Origin: Aromatoleum evansii
GTDB taxonomy: Bacteria; Pseudomonadota; Gammaproteobacteria; Burkholderiales; Rhodocyclaceae
Length of the DNA stretch: 64,000 nt
Direction: 5' to 3'
Assembly (NCBI RefSeq): GCF_012910805.1
Contig: NZ_WTVK01000032.1
Coordinates: 1-64,000, forward strand
Numbering within the stretch: the stretch's first letter is position 1; each line of letters starts with the position of its first letter. The notes beneath the pieces are model-generated. The model worked only from the letters and a program-made list of their open reading frames with translations. It was not told the origin of the DNA and did no database searches. The position numbers and the translations under genes are program-made. Positions 41,480 to 50,206 of this stretch are shown one piece after another.

Positions 41480-41605
41480 TTTTCCGGCTGACCTTCCCGC
41501 GGTACCGTATCCGGCCTTGCCGGGGATGCCCTAAAATTTCGCTTTCGTTGCTGAATCCGGTGGTCTGGCGGTTTCATGCCAGGCTTGCCCCCTGAAGGAA
41601 TCCTT

Positions 41606-42814
41606 ATGTCGTCCGCCCTGGGCATAGAAGAAGCCCGTTCCTACATGCACAGGCTGCTGAATGCGATGCACCAGATGGACGGGTCCGACCTGTTCATCTC
41701 GGTGGATTTTCCGCCGACCGTGAAGGCGCATGGCACGATGAAGGCGCTCAGCCAGCAGCGGCTCACGCCCGACATCACGCGTTCGCTGGCGCTTAGCCTC
41801 ATGAATGACCGCCAGCGCGCAGAGTTCGAGGCAGAGATGGAGTGCAATTTCGCCATCTCCATCCCCGGTGTGTGCCGCTTTCGCGTGAACGTCTTCGTCC
41901 AGCAGCAGCACGTCGGGATGGTGATCCGCACCATCGCGTCCGAGATTCCCTCGCTCGCCAAGCTAGGTCTGCCCGAGGTGCTCAAGGAGATCATCATGAC
42001 CAAGCGCGGCCTCGTGCTGGTCGTGGGCGGCACCGGTTCGGGAAAGTCGACGACGCTCGCGGCGATGATCGATCACCGCAACAGCTCGGGGCCGGGACAC
42101 ATCATCACCGTCGAGGATCCGGTCGAGTACGTCCATCGCAACAAGCAGTGCCTCGTCACCCACCGCGAGGTCGGCGTGGACACGCACTCCTGGGAGCACG
42201 CGTTGAAGAACACGCTGCGCCAGGCGCCCGATGTGATCCTGATCGGCGAGATCCGCGACCGCGAGACGATGGAACACGCGATTGCCTTCGCCGAGACCGG
42301 CCACCTGTGCCTGGGCACGCTGCATGCGAACAACGCCAACCAGACGATAGACCGCATCGTCAATTTCTTCCCCGAGGAGCGCCGCAACCAGCTGCTGATG
42401 GATCTGTCGTCGAACCTGCGGGCGATCGTGTCGCAGCGCCTGATCCGCACCGAAGACGGCAAGGGGCGCAAGGCCGCGATCGAGATCCTGCTCAACACCC
42501 CGACGATCGCGGAGATGATCTTCAAGGGGCAGTTTCAGTCCATCAAGGAGATCATGGCGAAGTCGCGCGAGCTGGGCATGTGCACCTTCGACCAGGCCCT
42601 GTTCGACCTCTACGACGCCGGCTTCATCAGCTACGAGGAGGCCATCCGCAACGCCGACTCGACCAACGAGCTGCGCCTGCAGATCAAGCTGAAGGCCGAG
42701 CGCGGCCAGCCGAAGACCTCCGCGGCCGCGGAACTGAGCCTGTCTATCGAGGAGGAGAAGGACGAGGAGGAGGCCGAGGGCTCCGCCGCTCCGGGCGTGA
42801 AGGTCGCTGGCTAG
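41606..42814 (+). CDS. pilU: Type IV pilus retraction ATPase PilU
   Basis: A 402-residue secretion-type hexameric ATPase. Walker A is GGTGSGKST, the Asp box reads ITVEDPVEYVH, Walker B ILIGEIRDRETM and the His box GHLCLGTLHANNANQ. The long stretch KNTLRQAPDVILIGEIRDRE and the C-terminus IRNADSTNELRLQIKL match PilU rather than PilT, which has a different ending. PilU assists PilT in pilus retraction. The ATG at 41606 has AAGGA seven bases before it. The usual pilT neighbour is absent. The tail after residue 365 is acidic. Confidence 0.92.
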   Translation: MSSALGIEEARSYMHRLLNAMHQMDGSDLFISVDFPPTVKAHGTMKALSQQRLTPDITRSLALSLMNDRQRAEFEAEMECNFAISIPGVCRFRVNVFVQQQHVGMVIRTIASEIPSLAKLGLPEVLKEIIMTKRGLVLVVGGTGSGKSTTLAAMIDHRNSSGPGHIITVEDPVEYVHRNKQCLVTHREVGVDTHSWEHALKNTLRQAPDVILIGEIRDRETMEHAIAFAETGHLCLGTLHANNANQTIDRIVNFFPEERRNQLLMDLSSNLRAIVSQRLIRTEDGKGRKAAIEILLNTPTIAEMIFKGQFQSIKEIMAKSRELGMCTFDQALFDLYDAGFISYEEAIRNADSTNELRLQIKLKAERGQPKTSAAAELSLSIEEEKDEEEAEGSAAPGVKVAG

Positions 42815-42978
42815 GAGCCTGTCGGACTTGAAGAATCGAAGCGAAAATTCGGCTGTGCGAGGACAGATTTTGTCGATTTTGCAGGTCAATAGTCATTCTA
42901 TTGACCAAAAAAGCGGCGAAATATGGACCGCCCAGGCGGATTTGCAGCCGATTTCCTTTAAGTCCGACAGGCTCCTAG
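42811..42978. repeat. MITE-like 168-bp imperfect palindrome
   Basis: CTAGGAGCCTGTCGGACTT at 42811-42829 is repeated as a perfect reverse complement at 42960-42978. The centre holds a second perfect inverted repeat, GGTCAATAG-TCATT-CTATTGACC (42884-42906), and the bases between remain partly complementary, so the whole element can fold back. Both ends are CTAG, a possible 4-bp target duplication, and the left end contains the pilU stop codon. It has no open reading frame of note. Confidence 0.75.
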
Positions 42979-43011
42979 GTGGCGAGTCGTCGATCGGGCA
43001 CGCGGATTCCG

Positions 43012-43083
43012 TTCGGCCGAGCCCTTCGACTTCGTTCAGGGCAGGCCTGTCGAAGCCTTGCCGATTCCCTTCGACAATCCAGC
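43012..43083. repeat. CCTTCGAC-type intergenic repeat
   Basis: Between the MITE-like element and the phasin terminator, CTTCGAC occurs at 43024-43030 and 43069-43075 and inverted (GTCGAAG) at 43049-43055; GCCCT/AGGGC (43021-43025, 43038-43042) forms a further stem. This resembles short extragenic repeats scattered in many proteobacterial genomes. Nothing else is seen in the 429 bases between pilU and the phasin gene except the adjoining repeat and terminator. Confidence 0.5.
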
Positions 43084-43157
43084 CCTGAGCAAGATCGGAG
43101 GATTTTGATCGTTCGCCGCCGTTAACGACCGCGCCCCTGCGATTCCCGCCGTAAAAC

Positions 43158-43191
43158 AAAAAGCCCAGCAGATTGCTCTGCGGGGCTTTTT
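43158..43191 (-). terminator. Terminator of the phasin gene
   Basis: AAAAAGCCC (43158-43166) pairs with GGGCTTTTT (43183-43191), and GCAGA/TCTGC extends the stem inward past one mismatch. The A/T flanks allow function on either strand. It sits 53 bases after the phasin stop codon. Confidence 0.8.
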
Positions 43192-43243
43192 GCTGCCGCG
43201 CCGCCCCGGACGGGGCGGGCGCGTCGATCAAATCAGGCAGCGA

Positions 43244-43804
43244 TCAGGCAGCCTTCTTCGAAGCGGTCTTGGCGGTGGCGCTCACGGCCTTGACGGTGGC
43301 GTTGGTCGCGGCAGCGACGTTCGCCTCGGCGATCTCGGCGACTTGCTTGGCAGCCTTGCTGACGCTGTCGTAGGCGCTGTTGGCGGCGGCGATGGCCGAC
43401 TTGACGGCGGCGACGGCGACGTCCGAACCGGCGGGAGCCGACTTGGCAGCCTTGTCGAGAGCGGCGGCGACGTTCTTGTTCAGCTCGGCGATCTGGGCTT
43501 CGACCAGCTTCGAGACTTCTTCCTGACCCTGCGAAGCGATTTCATACACGCTGCGGTTGTAGGCCACGGCCTTCTCGACCAGCGGCTGAACCAGCGCGGC
43601 CTGCAGGCCCAGGAATTCCTGAGCGTCCTTCGCGCCGAGCAGGGCCTTGGAGTTGGCCAAGCCGTCTTCGAGGATCGAACGGGCGGTGTTCAGGTTCAGG
43701 GCGGCGAAACGCTCGGTGCTGGCGAAGGCGTTGTTGGCCAGGGTCAGCAGGGTTTCGACGTTGGTCTTGTTGGCGGCGGCGAATTGCTCGGGAGTAGCAA
43801 ACAT
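43244..43804 (-). CDS. phaP: Phasin (polyhydroxyalkanoate granule protein)
   Basis: A 186-residue phasin that coats PHA granules. The N-terminus FATPEQFAAANKTNVETLL is typical, the body is amphipathic helix rich in Ala, and the tail is an Ala/Lys stretch ending TASKKAA. The start at 43804 is preferred over the ATG at 43810 because AGGAG lies six bases upstream of the former and none of the latter. It has a near-perfect sigma-70 promoter and operator-like palindromes upstream. Codon choice looks strong, as expected for an abundant protein. Confidence 0.93.
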   Translation of the reverse strand: MFATPEQFAAANKTNVETLLTLANNAFASTERFAALNLNTARSILEDGLANSKALLGAKDAQEFLGLQAALVQPLVEKAVAYNRSVYEIASQGQEEVSKLVEAQIAELNKNVAAALDKAAKSAPAGSDVAVAAVKSAIAAANSAYDSVSKAAKQVAEIAEANVAAATNATVKAVSATAKTASKKAA

Positions 43805-43887
43805 TTTCATCTCCTGATGAAGGTTACGTTTGGATTTGGTTTGCTTCGCGCCGGCCGCAGTGCGTGGTGCGTCGCAACATGGATTCG

Positions 43888-43936
43888 ATTATAGGTCGGC
43901 GCAACTGCGTGTCAAGCTCTTTTGTGCGTTGCACAA
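43888..43936 (-). promoter_or_regulatory. Consensus promoter and palindrome upstream of phaP
   Basis: Read leftward, TTGACA (43915-43910) and TATAAT (43893-43888) are 16 bases apart, both perfect hexamers. Six bases beyond the -35 box is TTGTGC-GTT-GCACAA (43922-43936), a perfect inverted repeat. The TGC-N3-GCA core resembles sites bound by the PHA-responsive repressor PhaR, the known regulator of phasin genes; the match is by eye. Confidence 0.7.
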
Positions 43937-43992
43937 AAAAATTCTTGCAGCGCTTGCCGGCGTCCCGCGTTTCTCTATGTGCCTGTTTTTTC

Positions 43993-44013
43993 TTTGTTTC
44001 ATATTGAAACAAA
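43993..44013. promoter_or_regulatory. 21-bp perfect palindrome, possible operator
   Basis: TTTGTTTCA-TAT-TGAAACAAA has nine-base arms around a TAT centre. It is not followed by a T run on the minus strand, so it is not a simple terminator. It lies about 80 bases upstream of the phasin -35 box in the 335-base gap before the enoyl-CoA hydratase gene. Two smaller palindromes, GGCAT-TG-ATGCC (44046-44057) and CGCAGC-ATGC-GCTGCG (44062-44077), are close by. Confidence 0.55.
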
Positions 44014-44106
44014 TGCCAAGCGGCAGGTTGCGATTATGTGCCAACGGCATTGATGCCGCTACGCAGCATGCGCTGCGAAGATTACACGAAAATTACGGGA
44101 GGAGGG

Positions 44107-44132
44107 CGCCGCCGCAGGATTGCGGCGGCGCA
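44107..44132 (-). terminator. GC-rich hairpin after the enoyl-CoA hydratase gene
   Basis: An 11-bp perfect stem, GCGCCGCCGCA with its complement, closes a four-base loop seven bases beyond the stop codon. The T run is on the wrong side for a classical intrinsic terminator, so it may be a transcript-end stabiliser or a weak terminator. Confidence 0.5.
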
Positions 44133-44139
44133 AAAAGCA

Positions 44140-44916
44140 TCAGCGATGCTTGAAGACGGGCTTGCGCTTCTCGACGAAGGCGGCCATGCCTTCCTTCTGG
44201 TCTTCCAGGCCGAAGGCGGAATGGAAGGTGCGACGTTCGAACAGCAGGCCTTCGGTGAGGCTGCTCTCGAAGGCGCGATTCACCGACTCCTTGATCATCA
44301 TGACGGCCGGCAGAGAGAAACTGGCGATGATCGTGGCGGCCTCGATCGCCTCTTCGACGAGGCGGTCGGCGGGGATGATGCGAGCGACGAGGCCGGCACG
44401 TTCGGCCTCGGCGGCGTCCATCATGCGCGCGGTGAGGCACATGTCCATCGCCTTGGCCTTGCCGATCGCGCGCGGCAGGCGCTGCGTGCCGCCGGCGCCG
44501 GGCAGGACGCCCAGCTTGACTTCGGGCTGGCCGAACTTGGCGGTGTCGGCGGCGAAGATCATGTCGCACATCATCGCCAGCTCGCATCCGCCGCCCAGCG
44601 CGAAGCCGGCGACGGCCGCGATGATCGGCTTGCGGCAGGTCTTCAGGCGCTCCCAGTTGCGCGTGATGTAGTCGCCCTTGTAGGCGTCCATGTGCGAGTA
44701 GTTTGCCATCGCGCCGATGTCGGCGCCGGCCGCGAAGGCCTTTTCCGAGCCGGTGATGACGATCGCGCCGATGTCCTCGTTCTTCTCGAAGCCGTCGAGC
44801 GCGTGGCCGACTTCATCGATCAGCTGGTCGTTGAGGGCGTTCATCGCCTTCGGGCGATTGAGCGTGATCAGTCCGACCCGTCCGCGCGTTTCGACGATGA
44901 TGTTGTTGTACTCCAT
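44140..44916 (-). CDS. Enoyl-CoA hydratase/isomerase family protein
   Basis: A 258-residue crotonase-fold enzyme, close to mitochondrial-type short-chain enoyl-CoA hydratase. Both catalytic glutamates are visible, in [11 protein letters not shown] and in [20 protein letters not shown]. It hydrates enoyl-CoA to 3-hydroxyacyl-CoA in beta-oxidation; beside a phasin gene it may also feed PHA monomer synthesis. It lies where lptB is expected, after lptA, with 29 bases between. Confidence 0.93.
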   Translation of the reverse strand: MEYNNIIVETRGRVGLITLNRPKAMNALNDQLIDEVGHALDGFEKNEDIGAIVITGSEKAFAAGADIGAMANYSHMDAYKGDYITRNWERLKTCRKPIIAAVAGFALGGGCELAMMCDMIFAADTAKFGQPEVKLGVLPGAGGTQRLPRAIGKAKAMDMCLTARMMDAAEAERAGLVARIIPADRLVEEAIEAATIIASFSLPAVMMIKESVNRAFESSLTEGLLFERRTFHSAFGLEDQKEGMAAFVEKRKPVFKHR

Positions 44917-44945
44917 GCGTTCTCCTCGGTTGCAGGGTGAAGCGG

Positions 44946-45506
44946 TCAGTTGGTCTTCTCGGTGCCGGAATTCTTCGGCTGGATCACGGCGCGCACGCGC
45001 CCGTCGCCGGCGGCGCGCGTCTCGGTCTTGCCGGGCTGGTTGGTGACCAGGTAGTTCTCGCTCAGCGAGTCGTACTCGATATAGTGCCCGCGCACCTCGT
45101 CGGCGCCGGATTTCACGTGGGCCTGGTTGAACAGGCGTGCGCGCTCGGCGCGGCTGTCGTACTCGATGCGCTCGGCCTCGCCTTCGACGTACTCGTTGCT
45201 GCCTTCGCGCTTCTGGCGGAAGGTCGCGAGCCGTTTCTCGCTGCCGGTTGCGACGCCCGACTGGAAGCCGTCCGCCCCCTGGGTCACGACCAGCTTCGCG
45301 CCCTTGATCACGAGGGTGCCCTGGGTCAGCACCACGTCGCCTTCGAAGACGTGCACCTTGTTGCGGTCGTCTACGGTGACGCGGTTGGCTTCGATGTTGA
45401 CCGGTTGGTCGCGGTCGGCGCGCTCGGCCAGCGCGGGTTGCGACAGCAGGCCCAGAACGAGTGCGTGAGCGAGCGCCAGCAGGGCAGGGAGGGAAGTGCG
45501 CGTCAT
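44946..45506 (-). CDS. lptA: LPS transport periplasmic protein LptA
   Basis: A 186-residue OstA-like protein that forms the periplasmic bridge for lipopolysaccharide. A signal peptide (about 1-27, cleavage ALA-ER) is followed by the OstA core with [20 protein letters not shown] and repeated beta-jellyroll strands. The start overlaps the lptC stop codon (ATGA). Confidence 0.93.
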   Translation of the reverse strand: MTRTSLPALLALAHALVLGLLSQPALAERADRDQPVNIEANRVTVDDRNKVHVFEGDVVLTQGTLVIKGAKLVVTQGADGFQSGVATGSEKRLATFRQKREGSNEYVEGEAERIEYDSRAERARLFNQAHVKSGADEVRGHYIEYDSLSENYLVTNQPGKTETRAAGDGRVRAVIQPKNSGTEKTN

Positions 45507-46084
45507 GGTGAGTTCCGGTTGGTGCGCGGGATGTGCACGCGCGCGTTGCCGATGAGTTCCAGGGTGCCGAAGATATTGTCGGACTTCATGCCGTTCGCGT
45601 GGGCCGTGCTCGTCCCCTGCGTGATCGCGACCGGGTCGGAGCTCGCGGCGCGCTCGTCGTCGGGCCAGATCGTCAGCGAGGACGAGGCGAGCGTCATTTC
45701 CGGGCTGCCTTCTGCCGCATCGCGTCGCGCTCGCACGTCGCCGGTCAGGCGTACCTCTTCGCCCTCGCGCAGCACCTCGCCCTGTTCCGAGCTGAGATGC
45801 AATTCGCGTCCGTCGGCCTCGTAACGCAGGCGGGGGCGCTCCAGCCCCGTGGTATTCGTTTGCGGGTGGTGCGTGATCCGGTCGGCCAGCAATTCGTAAT
45901 GTTGGCGGCCTTCGCGGTCGAATGCGATCAGGCGCGTGCGTTCGGCGATGAAGTCCGGTTCGGCGCGCGTCTGCGCCGACGGGCGGGCCTCGTCTCCGGT
46001 GGTGACACGCTCCAGCCACAGCGAGGCGCCGGCCACGATGAGCAGGCCGGCGAGGGGGTAGAGTTGCTGGACGGACGGTTTCAC
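45503..46084 (-). CDS. lptC: LPS export ABC transporter periplasmic protein LptC
   Basis: A 193-residue bitopic membrane protein that passes LPS from the LptBFG transporter to LptA. One N-terminal membrane segment (about 8-25) is followed by an OstA-like beta domain with [19 protein letters not shown] near the end. It starts with GTG at 46084. The bases between it and kdsD are unusually few for this locus. Confidence 0.92.
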   Translation of the reverse strand: MKPSVQQLYPLAGLLIVAGASLWLERVTTGDEARPSAQTRAEPDFIAERTRLIAFDREGRQHYELLADRITHHPQTNTTGLERPRLRYEADGRELHLSSEQGEVLREGEEVRLTGDVRARRDAAEGSPEMTLASSSLTIWPDDERAASSDPVAITQGTSTAHANGMKSDNIFGTLELIGNARVHIPRTNRNSP

Positions 46085-46118
46085 GGCCGGGGTGTCGGGC
46101 GGGACAGGGCGAAGCGCA
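46085..46118 (-). other. Possible remnant of kdsC
   Basis: Only 34 bases separate kdsD from lptC. Within them an ATG at 46118 overlapping the kdsD stop opens a 12-codon frame ([12 protein letters not shown]) whose TGA overlaps the lptC GTG. This is the spacing left by deletion of a coupled gene; kdsC normally occupies this place in betaproteobacteria. The identity is inference, since 12 codons are too few to prove descent. Confidence 0.35.
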
Positions 46119-47114
46119 TCAGATCACCTTCGCGAGCATGAGGTCGTGGGTCGTCAGTGCACCGGCCAAGGCGCCCCGATCGTCGACAACCAGCAGCTGG
46201 TTGATGCGCTGCCGTTCCATCATCTCGGCGGCGGCAACGGCGAGCGCGTCGGGGCCGATGCTGCGCGGGCTGCGCGTCATCACCTCGGCGATCGTCGCGC
46301 TGCGCGCGTCGCAGCCGCGTTCCAGCGCCCGGCGCAGGTCGCCGTCGGTGAAGATGCCGATCGGGCGGCCGTCGGTGGCGACTACCGCGGTCATGCCCAT
46401 GCCGCCGCGCGACATCTCGATCAGCGCCGCCATCATCGAGGCGTCCTCGCGTACCTGCGGCACGCGCTCGCCGGGGCGCATCACGTCGCTGACATGGGTC
46501 AGCAGGCGGCGACCGAGACTGCCTCCCGGGTGCGAACGGGCGAAATCGTCGGCGCCGAAGCCGCGCGCATCCAGCAGCGCCACCGCGAGGGCGTCGCCGA
46601 GCGCGAGCGCGGCCGTGGTGCTCGCCGTCGGGGCGAGATTCAGCGGACAGGCTTCCTCGGCCACGGCCGCGTCCAGATGCACATCGGCTTCGCGCGCGAG
46701 CGGGGATTCCGGTCTGCCGGTGATCGAGATGAGCTTGGCGCCCTGCCGCTTGACCAGCGGCACGATGGTGAGCACTTCCTCGCTCGCGCCGGAGTTCGAC
46801 AGCGCGATCACGATGTCTTCCGGGGTGATCATGCCGAGGTCGCCGTGCGCGGCCTCCGCCGCGTGAACGAAGTAGGCCGGGGTGCCGGTGCTGGCGAGGG
46901 TGGCCGCGAGCTTGCGTCCGATGTGGCCCGACTTGCCGATGCCGGTGACGATGACGCGCCCGCGGCGCTGCAGGATCAGGTCCACCGCCTGTTCGAATTC
47001 GGCGCCGAGACGGTCCGCGAGGGCGACGATCGCATCGGCCTCGATGCGCAGCACGCGCCGTGCGAGGGGGATGGCGCCTGCTTCCCGCGCGGATTTGGGC
47101 TGGGGTGGGTTCAT
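46119..47114 (-). CDS. kdsD: D-arabinose-5-phosphate isomerase
   Basis: Interconverts ribulose 5-phosphate and arabinose 5-phosphate, the first step of KDO synthesis for LPS. The 331-residue protein has an N-terminal SIS domain (GIGKSGHIGRKLAATLASTG) and two C-terminal CBS domains (VSDVMRPGERVP, IAEVMTRSPRSI). It is first in the minus-strand LPS gene run and divergent from the antiporter gene. Confidence 0.95.
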   Translation of the reverse strand: MNPPQPKSAREAGAIPLARRVLRIEADAIVALADRLGAEFEQAVDLILQRRGRVIVTGIGKSGHIGRKLAATLASTGTPAYFVHAAEAAHGDLGMITPEDIVIALSNSGASEEVLTIVPLVKRQGAKLISITGRPESPLAREADVHLDAAVAEEACPLNLAPTASTTAALALGDALAVALLDARGFGADDFARSHPGGSLGRRLLTHVSDVMRPGERVPQVREDASMMAALIEMSRGGMGMTAVVATDGRPIGIFTDGDLRRALERGCDARSATIAEVMTRSPRSIGPDALAVAAAEMMERQRINQLLVVDDRGALAGALTTHDLMLAKVI

Positions 47115-47256
47115 GGCGTTCGGAGCGGTTACACTTTTCTTTTATAGATCGCGTCGCGCGTCACGAGTCGTCGATAATGCAACGACGCTGCAGCGCACCA
47201 AGACAGGCGAGTATACCCGAACCGCCCGTCGAACCCGATGCACAACGCGGAGCCCC

Positions 47257-49227
47257 ATGCCCAATACCCTGGAGTTGGTTCTCCTCCTGTTGGCCGCGGC
47301 GGTCGTCACGGTGGCGATCTTCCGCAGCCTCAATCTGCCGCCGGTGCTCGGCTATCTGCTGGTCGGCGCGGCCGTGGGGCCGCACGCGCTCAAGCTGGTG
47401 CCGGCGTCGGACGGTGCGAGCCATCTCGCCGAGTTCGGCGTCGTGTTCCTGATGTTCTCGATCGGCCTCGAGTTCTCGCTGCCCCGCCTGCTGGCGATGA
47501 AGCGGACCGTGTTCGGCCTGGGCTCGGCGCAGGTGCTGGGCTGCATCGCGCTCGTGATGGGGCTGGGCCATCTGTTCGGCCTGCCCTGGGGGGCGGGGCT
47601 CGCGCTCGGCGGTACGCTGGCGATGTCCTCGACCGCGATCCTGTCCAAGCTGTTGTCCGATCGCATGGAGCTCGACAGCAAGCACGGCCGCGAGACGATG
47701 GGCGTGCTGCTGTTCCAGGACATCGCCGTCGTGCCCCTGCTGATCCTGATTCCGGCCTTGTCGCAGCCGGCCGAGGCGCTGGCGGAGACCCTGGGCGTCG
47801 CGGCCCTGAAGGCCGTCGTCCTGCTGGTCCTGGTGCTCGGTTTCGGTCAGCGGCTGATGCGCGCCTGGTTCACCATCGTCGCGCGGCGCCGCTCGGGCGA
47901 GCTCTTCATGCTCAACGTGCTTCTCATCACGCTCGGGTTGGCGTGGTTGTCGCAGTGGGTCGGGCTGTCGCTGGCGCTCGGCGCCTTCCTCGCCGGCATG
48001 CTGATCTCCGAGACCGAGTTCCGCTATCAGGTCGAGGAGGACATCAAGCCTTTTCGCGACGTGTTGCTTGGGCTCTTCTTCGTCACGGTCGGCATGTTCC
48101 TCGACGTGCATGTGATCGCGAGCCATCTCTTCGCAGTGCTGGGCATGGTCGCGGCGTTGTTGGCCGTGAAGTGCGCGATCGTGTTCGCGGCCTCGCGCGC
48201 CTTCGGTTCCTCTGCCGGCACGGCGTTGCGCACCGGCCTGTGGCTGTGCGCGGGCGGCGAATTCGGTTTCGTGCTGGTGTCGCAGATCGACGGCCTCGGC
48301 CTGATGCCGCCTGCGCTGCTGCAGACCACGGTCGCCGCGCTGGTCGTGTCGATGCTGCTCGCACCGCTGGTCGTGCAGGCGAGCGACCGGATCGTGCTGC
48401 GCTTCGTTGCCTCCGAATGGCTGCTGCGTTCGATGGAGCTGACGCGCGTAGCGGCGCAGTCGATGAACACCAGCAAGCACATCATCATCTGCGGCTACGG
48501 GCGTAGCGGGCAGTACATGGCGCGCTTCCTCGAGCAGGAGAACGTCAGCTACGTCGCGCTGGATCTCGATCCCGAGCGCGTGCGCGAGGCCGCGGCGGCC
48601 GGCGATACCGTCGTCTACGGCGACGCCTCGCGCCACGAGACGCTGATGGCGGCCGGCATCATGCGCGCGAGCGCGCTGGTGATCTCCTTCGGCGAGGTCG
48701 AGGCTGCGCTGCGCGTGCTGCATCGCGCACTCGCGCTGCGACCGGACCTGCCCGTCGTTACACGCGCCGCGGACGAGAAGGACATGGATCGTCTGGCGCA
48801 AGGCGGTGCCGCGGAAGTCGTCCCGGAGGCCTTCGAGGGCAGCATCATGCTCGCGTCGCACGCCCTCGCGCTCATCGGCGTGCCGCTCAATCGCGTCGTG
48901 CGGCGCATCCGCGACGTGCGCAACCAGCGCTATGCCCTCATGCGCGGCTTCTTCCACGGTACCTCCGATGCGGCCGACGGCCCCGAGGCACGCCAGGTGC
49001 GCCTGCATCCCGTGACCCTTCCGGCCGGCGCGCATGCGGTCGGCCGCACCCTGGGGGCGATGGCGCTCGACGAGTTCGGCGTGAGCGTGTCGGCCGTGCG
49101 CCGGCGCAACATCCGCGGCCTCGCGCCGAGTGCGGAAACGCTGATGCAGGCGGGCGACGTGGTCGTGCTGATGGGCGTGCCCGCCGACCTCGAGCAGGCG
49201 GAAGGGCGGCTGCTGCGAGGAAGGTGA
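47257..49227 (+). CDS. Monovalent cation:proton antiporter, KefB/CPA2 type
   Basis: A 656-residue CPA2 antiporter: about 12-13 membrane segments up to about residue 380, a TrkA-N (RCK) domain with IIICGYGRSGQYMARFL, and a C-terminal TrkA-C domain. It probably exchanges K+ or Na+ for H+ in response to NAD(H) or glutathione adducts. The ATG at 47257 is preceded by GGAG and matches the family N-terminus. Its place next to kdsD is common in Rhodocyclales. Confidence 0.9.
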   Translation: MPNTLELVLLLLAAAVVTVAIFRSLNLPPVLGYLLVGAAVGPHALKLVPASDGASHLAEFGVVFLMFSIGLEFSLPRLLAMKRTVFGLGSAQVLGCIALVMGLGHLFGLPWGAGLALGGTLAMSSTAILSKLLSDRMELDSKHGRETMGVLLFQDIAVVPLLILIPALSQPAEALAETLGVAALKAVVLLVLVLGFGQRLMRAWFTIVARRRSGELFMLNVLLITLGLAWLSQWVGLSLALGAFLAGMLISETEFRYQVEEDIKPFRDVLLGLFFVTVGMFLDVHVIASHLFAVLGMVAALLAVKCAIVFAASRAFGSSAGTALRTGLWLCAGGEFGFVLVSQIDGLGLMPPALLQTTVAALVVSMLLAPLVVQASDRIVLRFVASEWLLRSMELTRVAAQSMNTSKHIIICGYGRSGQYMARFLEQENVSYVALDLDPERVREAAAAGDTVVYGDASRHETLMAAGIMRASALVISFGEVEAALRVLHRALALRPDLPVVTRAADEKDMDRLAQGGAAEVVPEAFEGSIMLASHALALIGVPLNRVVRRIRDVRNQRYALMRGFFHGTSDAADGPEARQVRLHPVTLPAGAHAVGRTLGAMALDEFGVSVSAVRRRNIRGLAPSAETLMQAGDVVVLMGVPADLEQAEGRLLRGR

Positions 49228-49344
49228 GCCGCTGCGACGCCGATGGCGGCGTTTGTGCTTGCGAATGCGCCGCAGGGCGCAACACTGTGTTCGTGTATTC
49301 GTTCCGCATCGGGGCGGCGGCAATGGCTGCCGCTTCCGCCCTGT

Positions 49345-49359
49345 CTGCTAAACTAGCAG
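49345..49359 (+). promoter_or_regulatory. Palindrome upstream of mlaF
   Basis: CTGCTA-AAC-TAGCAG is a perfect six-base inverted repeat that contains TAAACT, a possible -10 box (49349-49354). It lies about 30 bases before the mlaF start and may be an operator or an mRNA hairpin. Confidence 0.35.
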
Positions 49360-49387
49360 GCTTTGAAGATCCCCGAGGGGCCTCGAC

Positions 49388-50206
49388 TTGGTTTCCGAAA
49401 CCGACAATCTGCTGGTGAGCCTGAAGGATGTCCGCTTCGCCTACGGCGAGCGCGAGATCCTGCGCGGCGTCAACCTGAAGGTGCCGCGGGGCAAGGTCGT
49501 TGCGATCATGGGTGGCAGCGGTTGCGGCAAGACCACGCTGTTGCGCCTGATCGGCGGGCAGCTGCGTGCGACGGCCGGCACCGTCGAGGTCGCGGGCCGC
49601 AATGTCTCGTCGCTGGATACGGCCGAGCTGTACGAGATGCGCCGGCGCATGGGCATGCTGTTCCAGTTTGGCGCGCTATTCACCGACATGTCGGTGTTCG
49701 ACAACGTCGCCTTCCCCCTGCGCGAACACACCGACCTGCCGTTCGGGCTCATCCGCGACATGGTGCTGATGAAGCTCAACGCCGTCGGACTGCGCGGCGC
49801 GGCGGATCTCATGCCGGCGGAACTGTCGGGCGGTATGGCACGCCGCGTCGCGCTGGCGCGGGCGATCGCGCTCGATCCGATGCTGATCATGTACGACGAG
49901 CCCTTCGCCGGCCTCGATCCGATCTCGCTCGGCGTCATCGGTCAGCTGATCCGCAAGCTCAATGATGCGCTCGGCGCGACGACGATCATGGTGACGCACG
50001 ACATCATGGAGTCGCTGCAGATCGTCGATTACATCTATTTCGTCTCCGAAGGCGGCATCGTCGCGGAAGGCACTCCCGACGAGCTGCGCGCCTCCAAGGA
50101 TCCCTGGGTGTACCAGTTCATCCACGCCGAGCCCGACGGCCCCGTGCCCTTCCACTATCCGGCCGAGGCGCTGGACGAATGCCTCATCGGCGGGAGGGCC
50201 GCATGA
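49388..50206 (+). CDS. mlaF: Phospholipid ABC transporter ATPase MlaF
   Basis: ATPase of the Mla system, which returns mislocalised phospholipids from the outer to the inner membrane. The 272-residue protein has Walker A GGSGCGKTT, the signature LSGGMARR, Walker B LIMYDEPFAGLD and a C-terminal extension typical of MlaF. It starts with TTG at 49388, preceded by GAGGGG. The stop overlaps mlaE. Confidence 0.95.
   Translation: MVSETDNLLVSLKDVRFAYGEREILRGVNLKVPRGKVVAIMGGSGCGKTTLLRLIGGQLRATAGTVEVAGRNVSSLDTAELYEMRRRMGMLFQFGALFTDMSVFDNVAFPLREHTDLPFGLIRDMVLMKLNAVGLRGAADLMPAELSGGMARRVALARAIALDPMLIMYDEPFAGLDPISLGVIGQLIRKLNDALGATTIMVTHDIMESLQIVDYIYFVSEGGIVAEGTPDELRASKDPWVYQFIHAEPDGPVPFHYPAEALDECLIGGRAA

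Noticed and set aside
42815-43243. A hidden gene between pilU and the phasin
   Set aside because: The stretch is filled by the MITE-like palindrome, a CTTCGAC-type repeat and the phasin terminator, with no credible start and frame.
43993-44013. Intrinsic terminator
   Set aside because: The T run is on the wrong side of the hairpin for the leftward transcript, and no rightward gene ends here.
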